NCBI RefSeq assembly: GCF_002959965.1
Contig: NZ_PREV01000026.1
Span: 255,501-319,500 of the forward strand
DNA length: 64,000 nucleotides
Direction of reading: 5' to 3'
Origin: Microbulbifer pacificus
GTDB lineage: Bacteria > Pseudomonadota > Gammaproteobacteria > Pseudomonadales > Cellvibrionaceae
The position numbers were made by a program, and so were the translations under genes. The notes under the pieces are model-generated. The model made no database searches. It saw only the letters and a program-made list of their open reading frames with translations, and was not told the DNA's origin. Each line of letters begins with the position of its first letter. The stretch's first letter is position 1. Below are positions 27,468 to 36,016 of this stretch, one piece after another.

Positions 27468-30368
27468 CTAGTCTTCCATATAGGAATCCAGCGGCGGACA
27501 GGAACAGATCAGGTTCTTGTCTCCGTAGACATTGTCCACCCGCCCCACCGGCGGCCAGTATTTTGCCTGGCGCAGCGATGGCAGCGGGAATACCGCCTCG
27601 GCGCGACCGTAGGCATGCTCCCAATGTTCCACCGCCAGCACCTCGGCGGTATGGGGGGCGTTGACCAGCGGGTTGCTGTCGAGCGGCCAGTCACCGCGCT
27701 CCACCTTCGCAATCTCTTCACGGATCTGGATCATCGCATCGCAGAAGCGATCCAGCTCCGCCAGGGATTCACTTTCCGTGGGCTCGATCATCAATGTACC
27801 GGCAACCGGGAAGGACATGGTCGGCGCGTGGAAACCGTAGTCGATCAGGCGCTTGGCGACGTCGTCGACAGAAATTCCACTGCTGTCCTTGATCGGCCGC
27901 AGGTCGACGATGCACTCGTGCGCCACCCGCCCATTGGCACCGCGATACAGGATCGGATAGTGCGCCTGAAGGCGTGTAGCAATGTAGTTGGCATTGACGA
28001 TGGCAAGCTCAGTCGCCTTGCGCAGACCGTCACGCCCCATCATGCGGATATACATCCAGGTGATCGGCAGAATGCTGGCGCTGCCCGCGGTCGCTGCGGA
28101 TACCGGTGCACCGCGGCGATTGCCCGGCGCCATACCCTGGCTGCCGGCGGACACCGCACCGGGCAGGAATTCCGCCAGATGCGCACCCACCGCCACGGGC
28201 CCGACACCGGGACCACCACCGCCGTGGGGAATACAGAAGGTTTTGTGCAGGTTCAGGTGCGACACGTCGCCGCCGAACTTGCCCGGCTGGCACAGGCCCA
28301 CCATGGCATTGAGGTTGGCGCCGTCGATGTACACCTGACCGCCGTGGTTGTGCACGATGTCGGCGATCTCGCGAATCGCCTCCTCGAACACGCCGTGGGT
28401 GGAGGGATAGGTCACCATGATGGCGGCCAGGCGCTCCGCGTGCTCGCTGGCTTTTGCGCGCAGGTCTTCCAGGCTGACATTGCCGTTATCGTCGCACTTC
28501 ACAACCACCACGCGCATGCCGCACATCTGTGCTGACGCGGGGTTGGTGCCGTGGGCAGAGCTCGGGATCAGGCAGATATCGCGCCCGGCTTCACCGCGGC
28601 TGGCGTGATAGGCGCGAATGGCCAGCAGGCCCGCATATTCACCCTGGGAGCCCGCATTGGGCTGCAGGGAAACCGCATCGTAACCGGTGATCTCGCACAG
28701 CATGGATTCCAGGCCTTCGATCAGGGCGCGGTAGCCCGCTACCTGTTCGGCCGGTGCCAGCGGGTGCACATTGGCAAATTCCGGCCAGGTCACCGGCAGC
28801 ATTTCCGCGGTCGCGTTCAGCTTCATGGTGCAGGAACCCAGCGGGATCATCGAGCGGTCGAGGGCGATGTCCCGGTCCGCCAGCGCGCGCAGGTAGCGCA
28901 GCATTTCGGTCTCGGAGTGATAGCGGTTGAACACCTCGTGGCTGAGCAGCGCACCGGTGCGCAGCAGGTGGCCGGGGAGAACCGGTGCCTCGCGGGATTC
29001 GACGGCCTCAAAACTCAACGAATTGTCGGCACGGCTATTAAAGAGCGACCAGAGTGCTTCCACATCCGCGCGCATGGCGGTTTCGTCCAGGGAAATTCCC
29101 ACGCGTTCGCCGTCGATCACCCGCAGGTTCAAACCCCTGGCGTTCGCGGCCCGGTGCAACTCTGCCGCATTGCCATTTACGCGCACGGTGATGGTGTCAA
29201 ACCAGCAGTCGTTTTCGATACCGGCGCCAAGTTCCTGCAAGCCGAGCGCGAGCACGCTGGTCAGGTGATGCACCCGGTTGGCGATAGTGCGCAATCCCTG
29301 CGGGCCGTGATACACCGCGTACATGGAAGCCATCACCGCCAGCAGTACCTGTGCGGTACAGATGTTGGAAGTGGCCTTTTCCCGGCGGATATGCTGCTCG
29401 CGGGTTTGCAGCGCGAGGCGGTAAGCTGGCTTACCGTTGCTGTCGATGGACTGGCCGACGAGGCGCCCGGGCAGCGAGCGCTTGTAGGATTCGCGGGTAG
29501 CCATATAGGCCGCATGCGGGCCGCCAAAGCCCATGGGTACACCAAAACGCTGGGTGGAACCCACGGCCACATCAGCACCCAGCTCGCCCGGCGAGGTCAG
29601 CATCACCAGACTGAGTATATCCGCCGCCATCACCACCAGGCCGCGCTGCGCGTGTACCGCCTCTATTACCTGACGGTAGTCGCGCACCGCGCCGCTGACG
29701 CCGGGGTATTGCAGCAGCACGCCGAACACCTTGCTCGCGTCCAGCTCCGCCAGCGGATCGCCAATGATTACCTCGATACCCAGCGGTTCCGCGCGGGTTT
29801 GCAGCACCTCGATGGTTTGCGGCAGGCAGTCGCGATCCACAAAAAACGCCTGCGCTCTGGACTTGGCCATGCGCTGGCAAAGGGTCATGGCCTCGGCCGC
29901 TGCGGTGGCCTCATCCAGCATCGACGCATTCGCCAGATCCATACCGGTAAGGTCGCTGACCATGGTCTGGAAGTTGAACAACGCTTCCAGGCGGCCCTGG
30001 GAAATTTCCGGCTGGTAAGGGGTATAGGCGGTGTACCAGGCGGGGTTTTCGAGAATGTTGCGCAACACCACATTGGGTGTGCGGGTGCCGTAGTAGCCCT
30101 GGCCGATAAAAGTGCGGAACGTTTTATTCTGCTGCGCCAGCGTGCGCAGCTCCGCGAGGGCCTCGTGCTCGGGCACGCCCTCCGGCAGCGCCAGCGGCGC
30201 CGGCATGCGGATGCCTGCCGGCACCACTTCAGCGATGAAGTCATTGATACTGGTATGACCCAGGGTCTCCAGCATACGCGCCAGATCTTCGCTCGACGGG
30301 CCGATATGACGCCAGGTAAATTCGTCGCGCCCTTCGAGGTCGCGCAGGGTTTGCTTTGCTTGCAGCAT
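27468..30368 (-). CDS. gcvP: glycine dehydrogenase (P protein, GcvP)
   Basis: PLP-dependent decarboxylase subunit of the glycine cleavage system, 966 residues, single-chain type fused from both halves. The PLP lysine lies in [20 protein letters not shown], and the family segment [13 protein letters not shown] is present. The ATG at 30368 is preceded by AGGAAGAGA and gives the usual start [17 protein letters not shown]. It is the last gene of a glyA-sdaA-gcvT-gcvH-gcvP operon, 25 bp after gcvH, and ends at a clear terminator. Together with T, H and L proteins it converts glycine to CO2, ammonia and methylene-THF; the L protein is not encoded here. Confidence 0.97.
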   Translation of the reverse strand: MLQAKQTLRDLEGRDEFTWRHIGPSSEDLARMLETLGHTSINDFIAEVVPAGIRMPAPLALPEGVPEHEALAELRTLAQQNKTFRTFIGQGYYGTRTPNVVLRNILENPAWYTAYTPYQPEISQGRLEALFNFQTMVSDLTGMDLANASMLDEATAAAEAMTLCQRMAKSRAQAFFVDRDCLPQTIEVLQTRAEPLGIEVIIGDPLAELDASKVFGVLLQYPGVSGAVRDYRQVIEAVHAQRGLVVMAADILSLVMLTSPGELGADVAVGSTQRFGVPMGFGGPHAAYMATRESYKRSLPGRLVGQSIDSNGKPAYRLALQTREQHIRREKATSNICTAQVLLAVMASMYAVYHGPQGLRTIANRVHHLTSVLALGLQELGAGIENDCWFDTITVRVNGNAAELHRAANARGLNLRVIDGERVGISLDETAMRADVEALWSLFNSRADNSLSFEAVESREAPVLPGHLLRTGALLSHEVFNRYHSETEMLRYLRALADRDIALDRSMIPLGSCTMKLNATAEMLPVTWPEFANVHPLAPAEQVAGYRALIEGLESMLCEITGYDAVSLQPNAGSQGEYAGLLAIRAYHASRGEAGRDICLIPSSAHGTNPASAQMCGMRVVVVKCDDNGNVSLEDLRAKASEHAERLAAIMVTYPSTHGVFEEAIREIADIVHNHGGQVYIDGANLNAMVGLCQPGKFGGDVSHLNLHKTFCIPHGGGGPGVGPVAVGAHLAEFLPGAVSAGSQGMAPGNRRGAPVSAATAGSASILPITWMYIRMMGRDGLRKATELAIVNANYIATRLQAHYPILYRGANGRVAHECIVDLRPIKDSSGISVDDVAKRLIDYGFHAPTMSFPVAGTLMIEPTESESLAELDRFCDAMIQIREEIAKVERGDWPLDSNPLVNAPHTAEVLAVEHWEHAYGRAEAVFPLPSLRQAKYWPPVGRVDNVYGDKNLICSCPPLDSYMED

Positions 30369-30393
30369 AATTCTCTTCCTCCGCAGGTGCGTG

Positions 30394-30768
30394 TTACTCG
30401 CCGTCAATCAGCGCCGCATAGGCATCGGCGCTCAGCAGGTTTTCCAGGTCCGCAGCATTTGCAGGGCGCACGCGCATAAACCAGCCATCGCCCATCGGAT
30501 CGCTGTTTACCAGCTCCGGTTCATCCGGCAGTGCAGCGTTGACCGCGACCACCGTGGCAGCGAACGGCAGAGAAATATCGCCAGCCGCTTTCACGGATTC
30601 GATCACCGCGACCTCATCTCCGGCCGCCAGCTCGGCACCCTCTTCCGGCAGCTCGACAAACACCACATCTCCCAGTTGGGACTGGGCAAATTCGGTGATG
30701 CCCACGATGACCTCATCACCGTCGACGGCAAACCACTCGTGGCTCTCACTGTATTTCACGTTGCTCAT
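30394..30768 (-). CDS. gcvH: glycine cleavage system H protein
   Basis: Lipoyl carrier of the glycine cleavage complex, 124 residues. The lipoylated lysine is Lys60 in [16 protein letters not shown]. Other family marks are [20 protein letters not shown] and [10 protein letters not shown]. It lies between gcvT (63 bp gap) and gcvP (25 bp gap), all on the minus strand. The gcvT-gcvH gap holds a short direct repeat TGTGACTCTG (twice, 1 nt apart) of unknown meaning. Confidence 0.97.
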   Translation of the reverse strand: MSNVKYSESHEWFAVDGDEVIVGITEFAQSQLGDVVFVELPEEGAELAAGDEVAVIESVKAAGDISLPFAATVVAVNAALPDEPELVNSDPMGDGWFMRVRPANAADLENLLSADAYAALIDGE

Positions 30769-30831
30769 GTATTTTTTCCCTGAATTTGAATGTGTGACTC
30801 TGATGTGACTCTGCGGTGATTGGGGCGCGGC

Positions 30832-31947
30832 TCAGCCGCGGTAGTAGCGCTGGGGTACGAACGGGGTTTTGACAACAGTGATCGGCACCGCTTTACCGCG
30901 CACCAGAGCCTGCAGGCCGGTGCCGGTTTGCTCGTAGCCGCGATCTACATAGCCCATTCCGATAGCGGCACCGAGGGTGGGGCCATAACCGCCACTGGTA
31001 ACTTTGCCGACCACATTGCCCGCTTCATCGATAATGTCGGCGCCGGCGCGCACCGGGATCTTGCCCTGCACGGAGAAGCCCACGCGCTTGCGAGAAACAC
31101 CTTCTGCAATTTGATTCAGCACGATATCGGCACCGAGGAAACCGCCGGCCCGGGCACCGTCGGCTCGACGCGATTTGGCAATGCTCCACAGCAGGCTCGC
31201 TTCCACCGGAGTGGTGCCGCTATTCATATCATTGCCATACAGGCAAAGCCCCGCTTCCAGGCGCAGGGTGTCGCGGGCACCGAGCCCGATCATCTGCACG
31301 CGGCCGTCTTCCAGCAGTTTGCGTGTGAACGATTCCACCGCGCTGGCGGCAATGGAAATTTCAAAACCGTCTTCGCCGGTGTAGCCGGAACGCGTGACAT
31401 AGCAGTCCTCGCCGAAAATCTCGGTGCGGGTGCCGTGCATAAACGTCAGCGCGCGCGTGGCCGGTGCCAGCTCGCCGATCAATTCACCGGCCATGGGACC
31501 CTGCACCGCCAGCAGCGCCTGTTGGCCGAGCACGCGGATATCACAGCCGCGCAAGTGCTGCTGCAGGTGGGCGATATCCGCCGCTGCCGTGGCCGCATTC
31601 ACCACCAGGAAAAATTCGTCTTCGGCCCAGCGGGTGATGATCAGGTCATCGAGAATGCCGCCCGCTTCCGAGGTCATGACCGCGTAGCACTGCTGATGGA
31701 TTTCCAGCGCCTGCACGTCGATGGGCAGCAGCTTTTCCAGAGCGGTTGCGGCGTTATCACCGCGCACCACCAGCTGCCCCATGTGGGAAACGTCGAATAC
31801 GCCCACCGCTTCGCGGGTGTGCAGATGTTCCTGCACGATACCGGCGCGGTACTGCACCGGCATGGCGTAGCCGGCGAACGGCACCATCTTGCCCCCGAGT
31901 TCCACATGCAGGTCGTACAGCGGTGTTTTTTTGGATTCGTTTTTCAT
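30832..31947 (-). CDS. gcvT: aminomethyltransferase (T protein, GcvT)
   Basis: Tetrahydrofolate-dependent T protein, 371 residues, which releases ammonia and transfers the aminomethyl carbon to THF. Family motifs are PLYDLHVELGGKMVPFAGYA, VGVFDVSHMGQL, the SGYTGEDGFEIS segment and RDTLRLEAGLCLYGNDMN. The start has AAGAAGAG upstream. It follows sdaA by 27 bp. Length and motifs are complete. Confidence 0.97.
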   Translation of the reverse strand: MKNESKKTPLYDLHVELGGKMVPFAGYAMPVQYRAGIVQEHLHTREAVGVFDVSHMGQLVVRGDNAATALEKLLPIDVQALEIHQQCYAVMTSEAGGILDDLIITRWAEDEFFLVVNAATAAADIAHLQQHLRGCDIRVLGQQALLAVQGPMAGELIGELAPATRALTFMHGTRTEIFGEDCYVTRSGYTGEDGFEISIAASAVESFTRKLLEDGRVQMIGLGARDTLRLEAGLCLYGNDMNSGTTPVEASLLWSIAKSRRADGARAGGFLGADIVLNQIAEGVSRKRVGFSVQGKIPVRAGADIIDEAGNVVGKVTSGGYGPTLGAAIGMGYVDRGYEQTGTGLQALVRGKAVPITVVKTPFVPQRYYRG

Positions 31948-31974
31948 GACTCGCTCTTCTTGAGTGATTGGTCC

Positions 31975-33375
31975 TCAGCATTCAACAATGCTGACCGGCA
32001 GATCGATCGCGTTTACCGCCAGTCCACCGCGTGCGGTTTCTTTGTATTTGTCCTGCATATCGCGACCGGTATCGCGCATGGTGCGGATGACTTTGTCCAG
32101 GGAAATAAAGTGTTCACCATCCCCCCGCAACGCCATGCGCGCCGCGCTGATGGCTTTTACCGAGGCCATGGCGTTGCGTTCGATACAGGGCACCTGTACC
32201 AGGCCGCCCACCGGATCGCAGGTGAGCCCGAGGTTGTGTTCCATGGCAATTTCCGCGGCGTTTTCCACCTGCTGCGGGGTGCCATTGAGCACTTCCGCGA
32301 GGCCCGCCGCGGCCATGGAACAGGCGGAACCGACTTCGCCCTGGCAGCCAACTTCGGCACCGCTGATGGAGGCGTTTTTCTTGAACAGGAAGCCCACCGC
32401 GGCCGCGGTGAGCAGGAAACGGATAACGTCTTCTTCCGTGGGGTTTCTGGAGAAGCGCATAAAGTAATGCAACACTGCCGGTATGATTCCGGCGGCGCCG
32501 TTGGTGGGCGCAGTAACAATGCGGCCGCCGGCCGCATTTTCTTCATTCACGGCCAGCGCATACAGGGTTACCCAGTCCAGCGCCGACAGCGGATCGGACA
32601 GGCAGGCCTCGGGACGACTGCGCAGTTGCCGGTAGAGATTGGACGCACGGCGTTTCACCTTAAGACCACCGGGCAGAATGCCTTCGTTGTGCATGCCGTT
32701 GGTCACGCAGTCCTGCATCACCTGCCAGATTTTCATCAGGCCCGCTCGGGTTTCCGCTTCACTGCGCCAGGACGCTTCGTTGGCCAGCATCACATCGCTG
32801 ATCTTGAGATTTTCGCGCGCGCAGATTGCCAGCAGTTCTTCCGCGGTGTTGAACTCGTAGCGCACCGCACACGCCTGCTCCAGAGCGTGGTCCGATTGCG
32901 CCTCGGCCTCGGTTACCACAAAGCCGCCACCGACGGAGTAATACACCTCTTCCGCCAGCACCCGCCCGCAGTCATCGAGCGCGGTAAAGCGCATGCCGTT
33001 GGCGTGTAGCGGCAATTCCTCTTCACCGATCAACAGCAGGTCCTGCTCCGGGTCAAACGCAATGACACGCTCGCCATCGAGGTTCAGGCTGCGGCATTGC
33101 TCGACCGCGGCCACGCGCTGGTCGACGGTATCGGTATCCACCAATTCCGGTTGCTCACCCTCGAGCCCCAGCATCACCGCCTTGGTAGTGCCGTGGCCGA
33201 TTCCGGTGGCGCCGAGGGAACCGAACATGTGTGCAGATACCCGCGCTACGTCATCAAAGCAGCCCTTGTCGCGCAGTAACTGCAGAAATTGGCCGGCGGC
33301 CTTCATGGGCCCCACGGTGTGGGAACTGGAGGGACCGATGCCGATCTTGAACAGATCAAAAACACTCAGCGACAT
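31975..33375 (-). CDS. sdaA: L-serine ammonia-lyase (iron-sulfur type)
   Basis: Iron-sulfur L-serine deaminase of about 466 residues, single-chain type, converting serine to pyruvate and ammonia. The N-terminus [20 protein letters not shown] is diagnostic. The alpha-domain segments [20 protein letters not shown] and [20 protein letters not shown] carry the cysteines that hold the cluster. The start at 33375 is 2 bp after the glyA stop, so the two are translationally coupled; longer in-frame starts run into glyA. A serine deaminase placed between glyA and gcvT shows the operon is for glycine degradation rather than one-carbon biosynthesis. Confidence 0.96.
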   Translation of the reverse strand: MSLSVFDLFKIGIGPSSSHTVGPMKAAGQFLQLLRDKGCFDDVARVSAHMFGSLGATGIGHGTTKAVMLGLEGEQPELVDTDTVDQRVAAVEQCRSLNLDGERVIAFDPEQDLLLIGEEELPLHANGMRFTALDDCGRVLAEEVYYSVGGGFVVTEAEAQSDHALEQACAVRYEFNTAEELLAICARENLKISDVMLANEASWRSEAETRAGLMKIWQVMQDCVTNGMHNEGILPGGLKVKRRASNLYRQLRSRPEACLSDPLSALDWVTLYALAVNEENAAGGRIVTAPTNGAAGIIPAVLHYFMRFSRNPTEEDVIRFLLTAAAVGFLFKKNASISGAEVGCQGEVGSACSMAAAGLAEVLNGTPQQVENAAEIAMEHNLGLTCDPVGGLVQVPCIERNAMASVKAISAARMALRGDGEHFISLDKVIRTMRDTGRDMQDKYKETARGGLAVNAIDLPVSIVEC

Positions 33376-33377
33376 GT

Positions 33378-34658
33378 TCAGTCCGCTCCGTGTGCCCGGT
33401 AAACCGGGAAGCGCGCACACAGTTCAGTAACCTCACCGCGAACCCGCTGCTGTACTTCCGCCAGTGCTTGCGGTTGCTCGAGCTGCTCCAGGATGTCGCA
33501 TATCCAGCTCGCCAGCTGTTCCGCTTCCGCAGTGCCCATACCGCGGGTGGTAATCGCCGGCGTGCCGATGCGTACACCGCTGGTAACGAATGGCGATTGC
33601 GGATCGTTGGGCACCGTATTTTTGTTGACGGTGATATGCGCGGCACTCAGTGCGGCGTCGGCCGCCTTGCCGGTAATACCGCGCTTGCTGAGATCGACCA
33701 GCAGCAGGTGGTTCTCGGTACCGCCGGAAACAATATCGAAACCGCGCCCCATAAATACCGCGGCCATCGCCCTGGCATTGTCGATCACGCGCTGCTGGTA
33801 AGTAACAAACTCCGGCGCCAGCGCCTCTTTAAATGCCACCGCCTTCGCTGCAATCACATGCATCAGCGGGCCACCCTGTATGCCGGGGAAGATCAGCGAA
33901 TTGAACTTCTTGCCCAGCCCCTCGGCATCGCGGCACAGGATCAATCCACCGCGCGGTCCACGCAGGGTTTTGTGGGTGGTGGTGGTCACCACATCGGCGA
34001 CTGGTACCGGGTTGGGATACAGCCCCGCGGCAACCAGTCCGGCCACATGTGCCATATCCACAAACAGGTAGGCGCCGACCTTGTCGGCAATGGCGCGGAA
34101 GCGTGCCCAGTCCATCACGCGGGAATATGCGGAGAAACCGGCCACGATCATTTTCGGCTTGTGCGCCAGCGCCAGCCGCTCGACCTCGTCGTAGTCCACC
34201 TCTCCGGTTTCCGGGTTGAGGCCATACTGCACCGCGTTGTACAGGCGACCGGAGAAGTTCGGTTTGGCCCCATGGGTCAGGTGACCGCCATGGTCCAGGG
34301 AAAGCCCGAGGAAAGTGTCGCCCGGCTGCAGCAGCGCCATATAGACCGCCGCATTAGCCTGGGAACCGGAGTGCGGCTGCACATTGGCGTACTCGGCGCC
34401 GAACAGCGCGCAGGCGCGGTCAATGGCCAGCTGCTCCACCACATCCACATGCTCGCAGCCACCGTAGTAGCGCTTGGCAGGATAACCCTCGGCGTACTTG
34501 TTGGTGAGTACCGAGCCCTGGGCCGCAATCACCGCCTGACTGGTGTAGTTCTCGGACGCGATCAACTCGATATGTGCTTCCTGGCGTGCGGCTTCGGCCT
34601 GAATGGCCGCAAATACTTCGCTATCAACGGCTTTGAGGTGGGTCTCTACGGGATCCAT
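33378..34658 (-). CDS. glyA: serine hydroxymethyltransferase
   Basis: PLP enzyme of 426 residues interconverting glycine plus methylene-THF with serine plus THF. Conserved segments include [39 protein letters not shown] and the PLP lysine motif [16 protein letters not shown]. It is the first gene of the operon and is divergent from a LysR gene. A second, housekeeping glyA may exist elsewhere; that cannot be checked here. Confidence 0.97.
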   Translation of the reverse strand: MDPVETHLKAVDSEVFAAIQAEAARQEAHIELIASENYTSQAVIAAQGSVLTNKYAEGYPAKRYYGGCEHVDVVEQLAIDRACALFGAEYANVQPHSGSQANAAVYMALLQPGDTFLGLSLDHGGHLTHGAKPNFSGRLYNAVQYGLNPETGEVDYDEVERLALAHKPKMIVAGFSAYSRVMDWARFRAIADKVGAYLFVDMAHVAGLVAAGLYPNPVPVADVVTTTTHKTLRGPRGGLILCRDAEGLGKKFNSLIFPGIQGGPLMHVIAAKAVAFKEALAPEFVTYQQRVIDNARAMAAVFMGRGFDIVSGGTENHLLLVDLSKRGITGKAADAALSAAHITVNKNTVPNDPQSPFVTSGVRIGTPAITTRGMGTAEAEQLASWICDILEQLEQPQALAEVQQRVRGEVTELCARFPVYRAHGAD

Positions 34659-34750
34659 GGGTAGCTCCTGCTTTTATTTATCGGGCGATGCTAGTCCCGA
34701 CAGTGGAATCTGTTAAATTTATACTTCTTATTCATCTATCAGATTTTCTT
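34659..34750. promoter_or_regulatory. divergent promoter region, glyA operon / LysR
   Basis: Only 92 bp separate glyA and the LysR gene. This is too short for a glycine riboswitch of normal size, so control by the divergent LysR is the simpler reading. The region is AT-rich near the LysR start. I did not find a clear palindrome. Confidence 0.5.
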
Positions 34751-35620
34751 ATGCGACTTACTCACAAGAATCTTCCCACCGAGTGGTTACGGACACTGGT
34801 CACCGTGGTCGACAGTGGCGGATTCAGCCAGGCCGGTGAGCTGCTCGCGCGCACCCAGCCGGCGATCAGCCGGCAGATCAAGGAACTGGAAGAGCGGCTG
34901 GGAAGGCAATTACTGTTGCGGTCGGGACGCACCCTGAACCTGACGGAAAGTGGCCTGCGGGTCTACGACCAGGCCAAAAGGATCCTCGCCCTCAACGACG
35001 AGCTGGTGTTCGAATTCAGCGGCGCGTCGGTGACCGGAAAGCTGCACCTGGGAATTCCCAGTGAATTCGCCTCGGTACTGCTGCCGCGGATTATCGGCCA
35101 GTTTTCACAGAGCTATCCCGAGGTCTCGCTGCAGGTCACCAGCGACCTCAGCCGCAACCTGCTGGCGAAGGGAAACCGGGACCGGTTTGACCTGATTCTG
35201 GCACTGCAGGAGAAACCGGATACCGCCGAAGGCCAGCTGGTTATCCGCGATGATCTGGTATGGGTTGCCAGCCACAAGCACTCCGCGCACCTGTTGAAAC
35301 CGCTGCCCCTGGTGCTGGCCCCTGAAGGTTGCATCTATCGCAAGCGTGCAGAATCCATATTGCAATCTGCCGGTATCGCTTCCCGCAATGTATTCACCAT
35401 CCCCGATCTGAACGGCATTCAGTCCGCGCTGGAGGCCGGCCTGGGCATCACCGCCCTGTGCCGCAGCACCGTGCCTGAATCCCTGCGGGTACTCCGCCCC
35501 TCCCGCGGTTTGCCCAAACTGGGGGAAATATCCATCGGGCTGCACTTCAAACACCGTCGCCCTTCGGCCGCCGCCATGCGCTTGGCGGAGCATCTGCAGA
35601 CCGGCCTGAATACGCAGTGA
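34751..35620 (+). CDS. LysR-family regulator, likely controls the glycine operon
   Basis: LysR protein of 289 residues: helix-turn-helix segment GGFSQAGELLARTQPAISRQ, then IKELEERLGRQLLLRSGRTL, and an effector domain starting near residue 90 (GKLHLGIPSEFASVLLPRII). The start at 34751 gives the normal family length; upstream frames from 34688 have no family similarity. It is divergent from glyA, making it the likely regulator of glyA-sdaA-gcvTHP, perhaps sensing glycine or serine. A terminator follows at 35639-35667. Confidence 0.92.
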   Translation: MRLTHKNLPTEWLRTLVTVVDSGGFSQAGELLARTQPAISRQIKELEERLGRQLLLRSGRTLNLTESGLRVYDQAKRILALNDELVFEFSGASVTGKLHLGIPSEFASVLLPRIIGQFSQSYPEVSLQVTSDLSRNLLAKGNRDRFDLILALQEKPDTAEGQLVIRDDLVWVASHKHSAHLLKPLPLVLAPEGCIYRKRAESILQSAGIASRNVFTIPDLNGIQSALEAGLGITALCRSTVPESLRVLRPSRGLPKLGEISIGLHFKHRRPSAAAMRLAEHLQTGLNTQ

Positions 35621-35638
35621 CCTGATCCCAACCGGTTG

Positions 35639-35667
35639 TTGAAAAGGCCATCCACGGCCTTTTTCAA
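35639..35667 (+). terminator. intrinsic terminator after LysR
   Basis: Stem TTGAAAAGGCC / GGCCTTTTTCAA with a 6-nt loop and a run of five T residues, 18 bp after the LysR stop. Confidence 0.75.
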
Positions 35668-35872
35668 TCCGGATTGCGGCGTTTGTGTGCAAGCCCTACC
35701 CGACCGGTCGGCTCTCCATCACCGCTCTTTCATCTCCCCCCGACGAGTTCCCCAAAACCACCCTGATTCGGCCATTCATCAGTTGATCCGGTGCTGCCCT
35801 GCACGCGGAACAACACCCACATAAGGAATTTCCCGCCAATTGCCACATAAACTGCGCATTAGCGCATAAATC

Positions 35873-35888
35873 TTATTGCATACAATGT
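35873..35888. promoter_or_regulatory. TTATTG-N4-CAATAA-type operator before collagenase 1
   Basis: Sequence TTATTG-CATA-CAATGT, 128 bp before the collagenase start. It is almost centred within an outer perfect inverted repeat GCGCATAAA (35862-35870) / TTTATGCGC (35893-35901). It is a close match to the sites at 46616, 38661 and 51340. Confidence 0.65.
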
Positions 35889-36016
35889 TATGTTTATGCG
35901 CCCAAAGGACAAACAGGAGAACCCATGCCGATAACAGCCTGACCACCAAGCCACAGCTGTCGGGGTACTGTTGCAGCTGCGGTAAAAATAAAACATCTAA
36001 TGAGTAAAGAGAGAAC

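Larger units (their letters stand above)
35621..36016. promoter_or_regulatory. intergenic region before collagenase 1
   Basis: These 396 bp hold the LysR terminator (35639-35667) and the regulatory region of the first collagenase, including the TTATTG-type operator at 35873-35888 nested inside an outer 9-bp inverted repeat. I see no gene in it. Confidence 0.6.

Noticed and set aside
28551..30479. 642-codon plus-strand open frame over gcvP and gcvH
   Set aside because: It is antisense to the unmistakable gcvP/gcvH, has no recognisable motifs and reflects codon bias in GC-rich DNA.
30793..30813. direct repeat TGTGACTCTG twice in the gcvT-gcvH gap
   Set aside because: Only two short copies, no sign of an array or a regulatory role.
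30820..33009. 729-codon plus-strand open frame over gcvT and sdaA
   Set aside because: Antisense to two clear enzymes; its His/Gln/Gly-rich composition is typical of a shadow frame.
33390..34664. 424-codon plus-strand open frame over glyA
   Set aside because: Shadow of glyA with no family features.
34659..34750. possible glycine riboswitch before glyA
   Set aside because: The divergent gap is only 92 bp and shows no aptamer-like arrangement; a LysR regulator is present instead.
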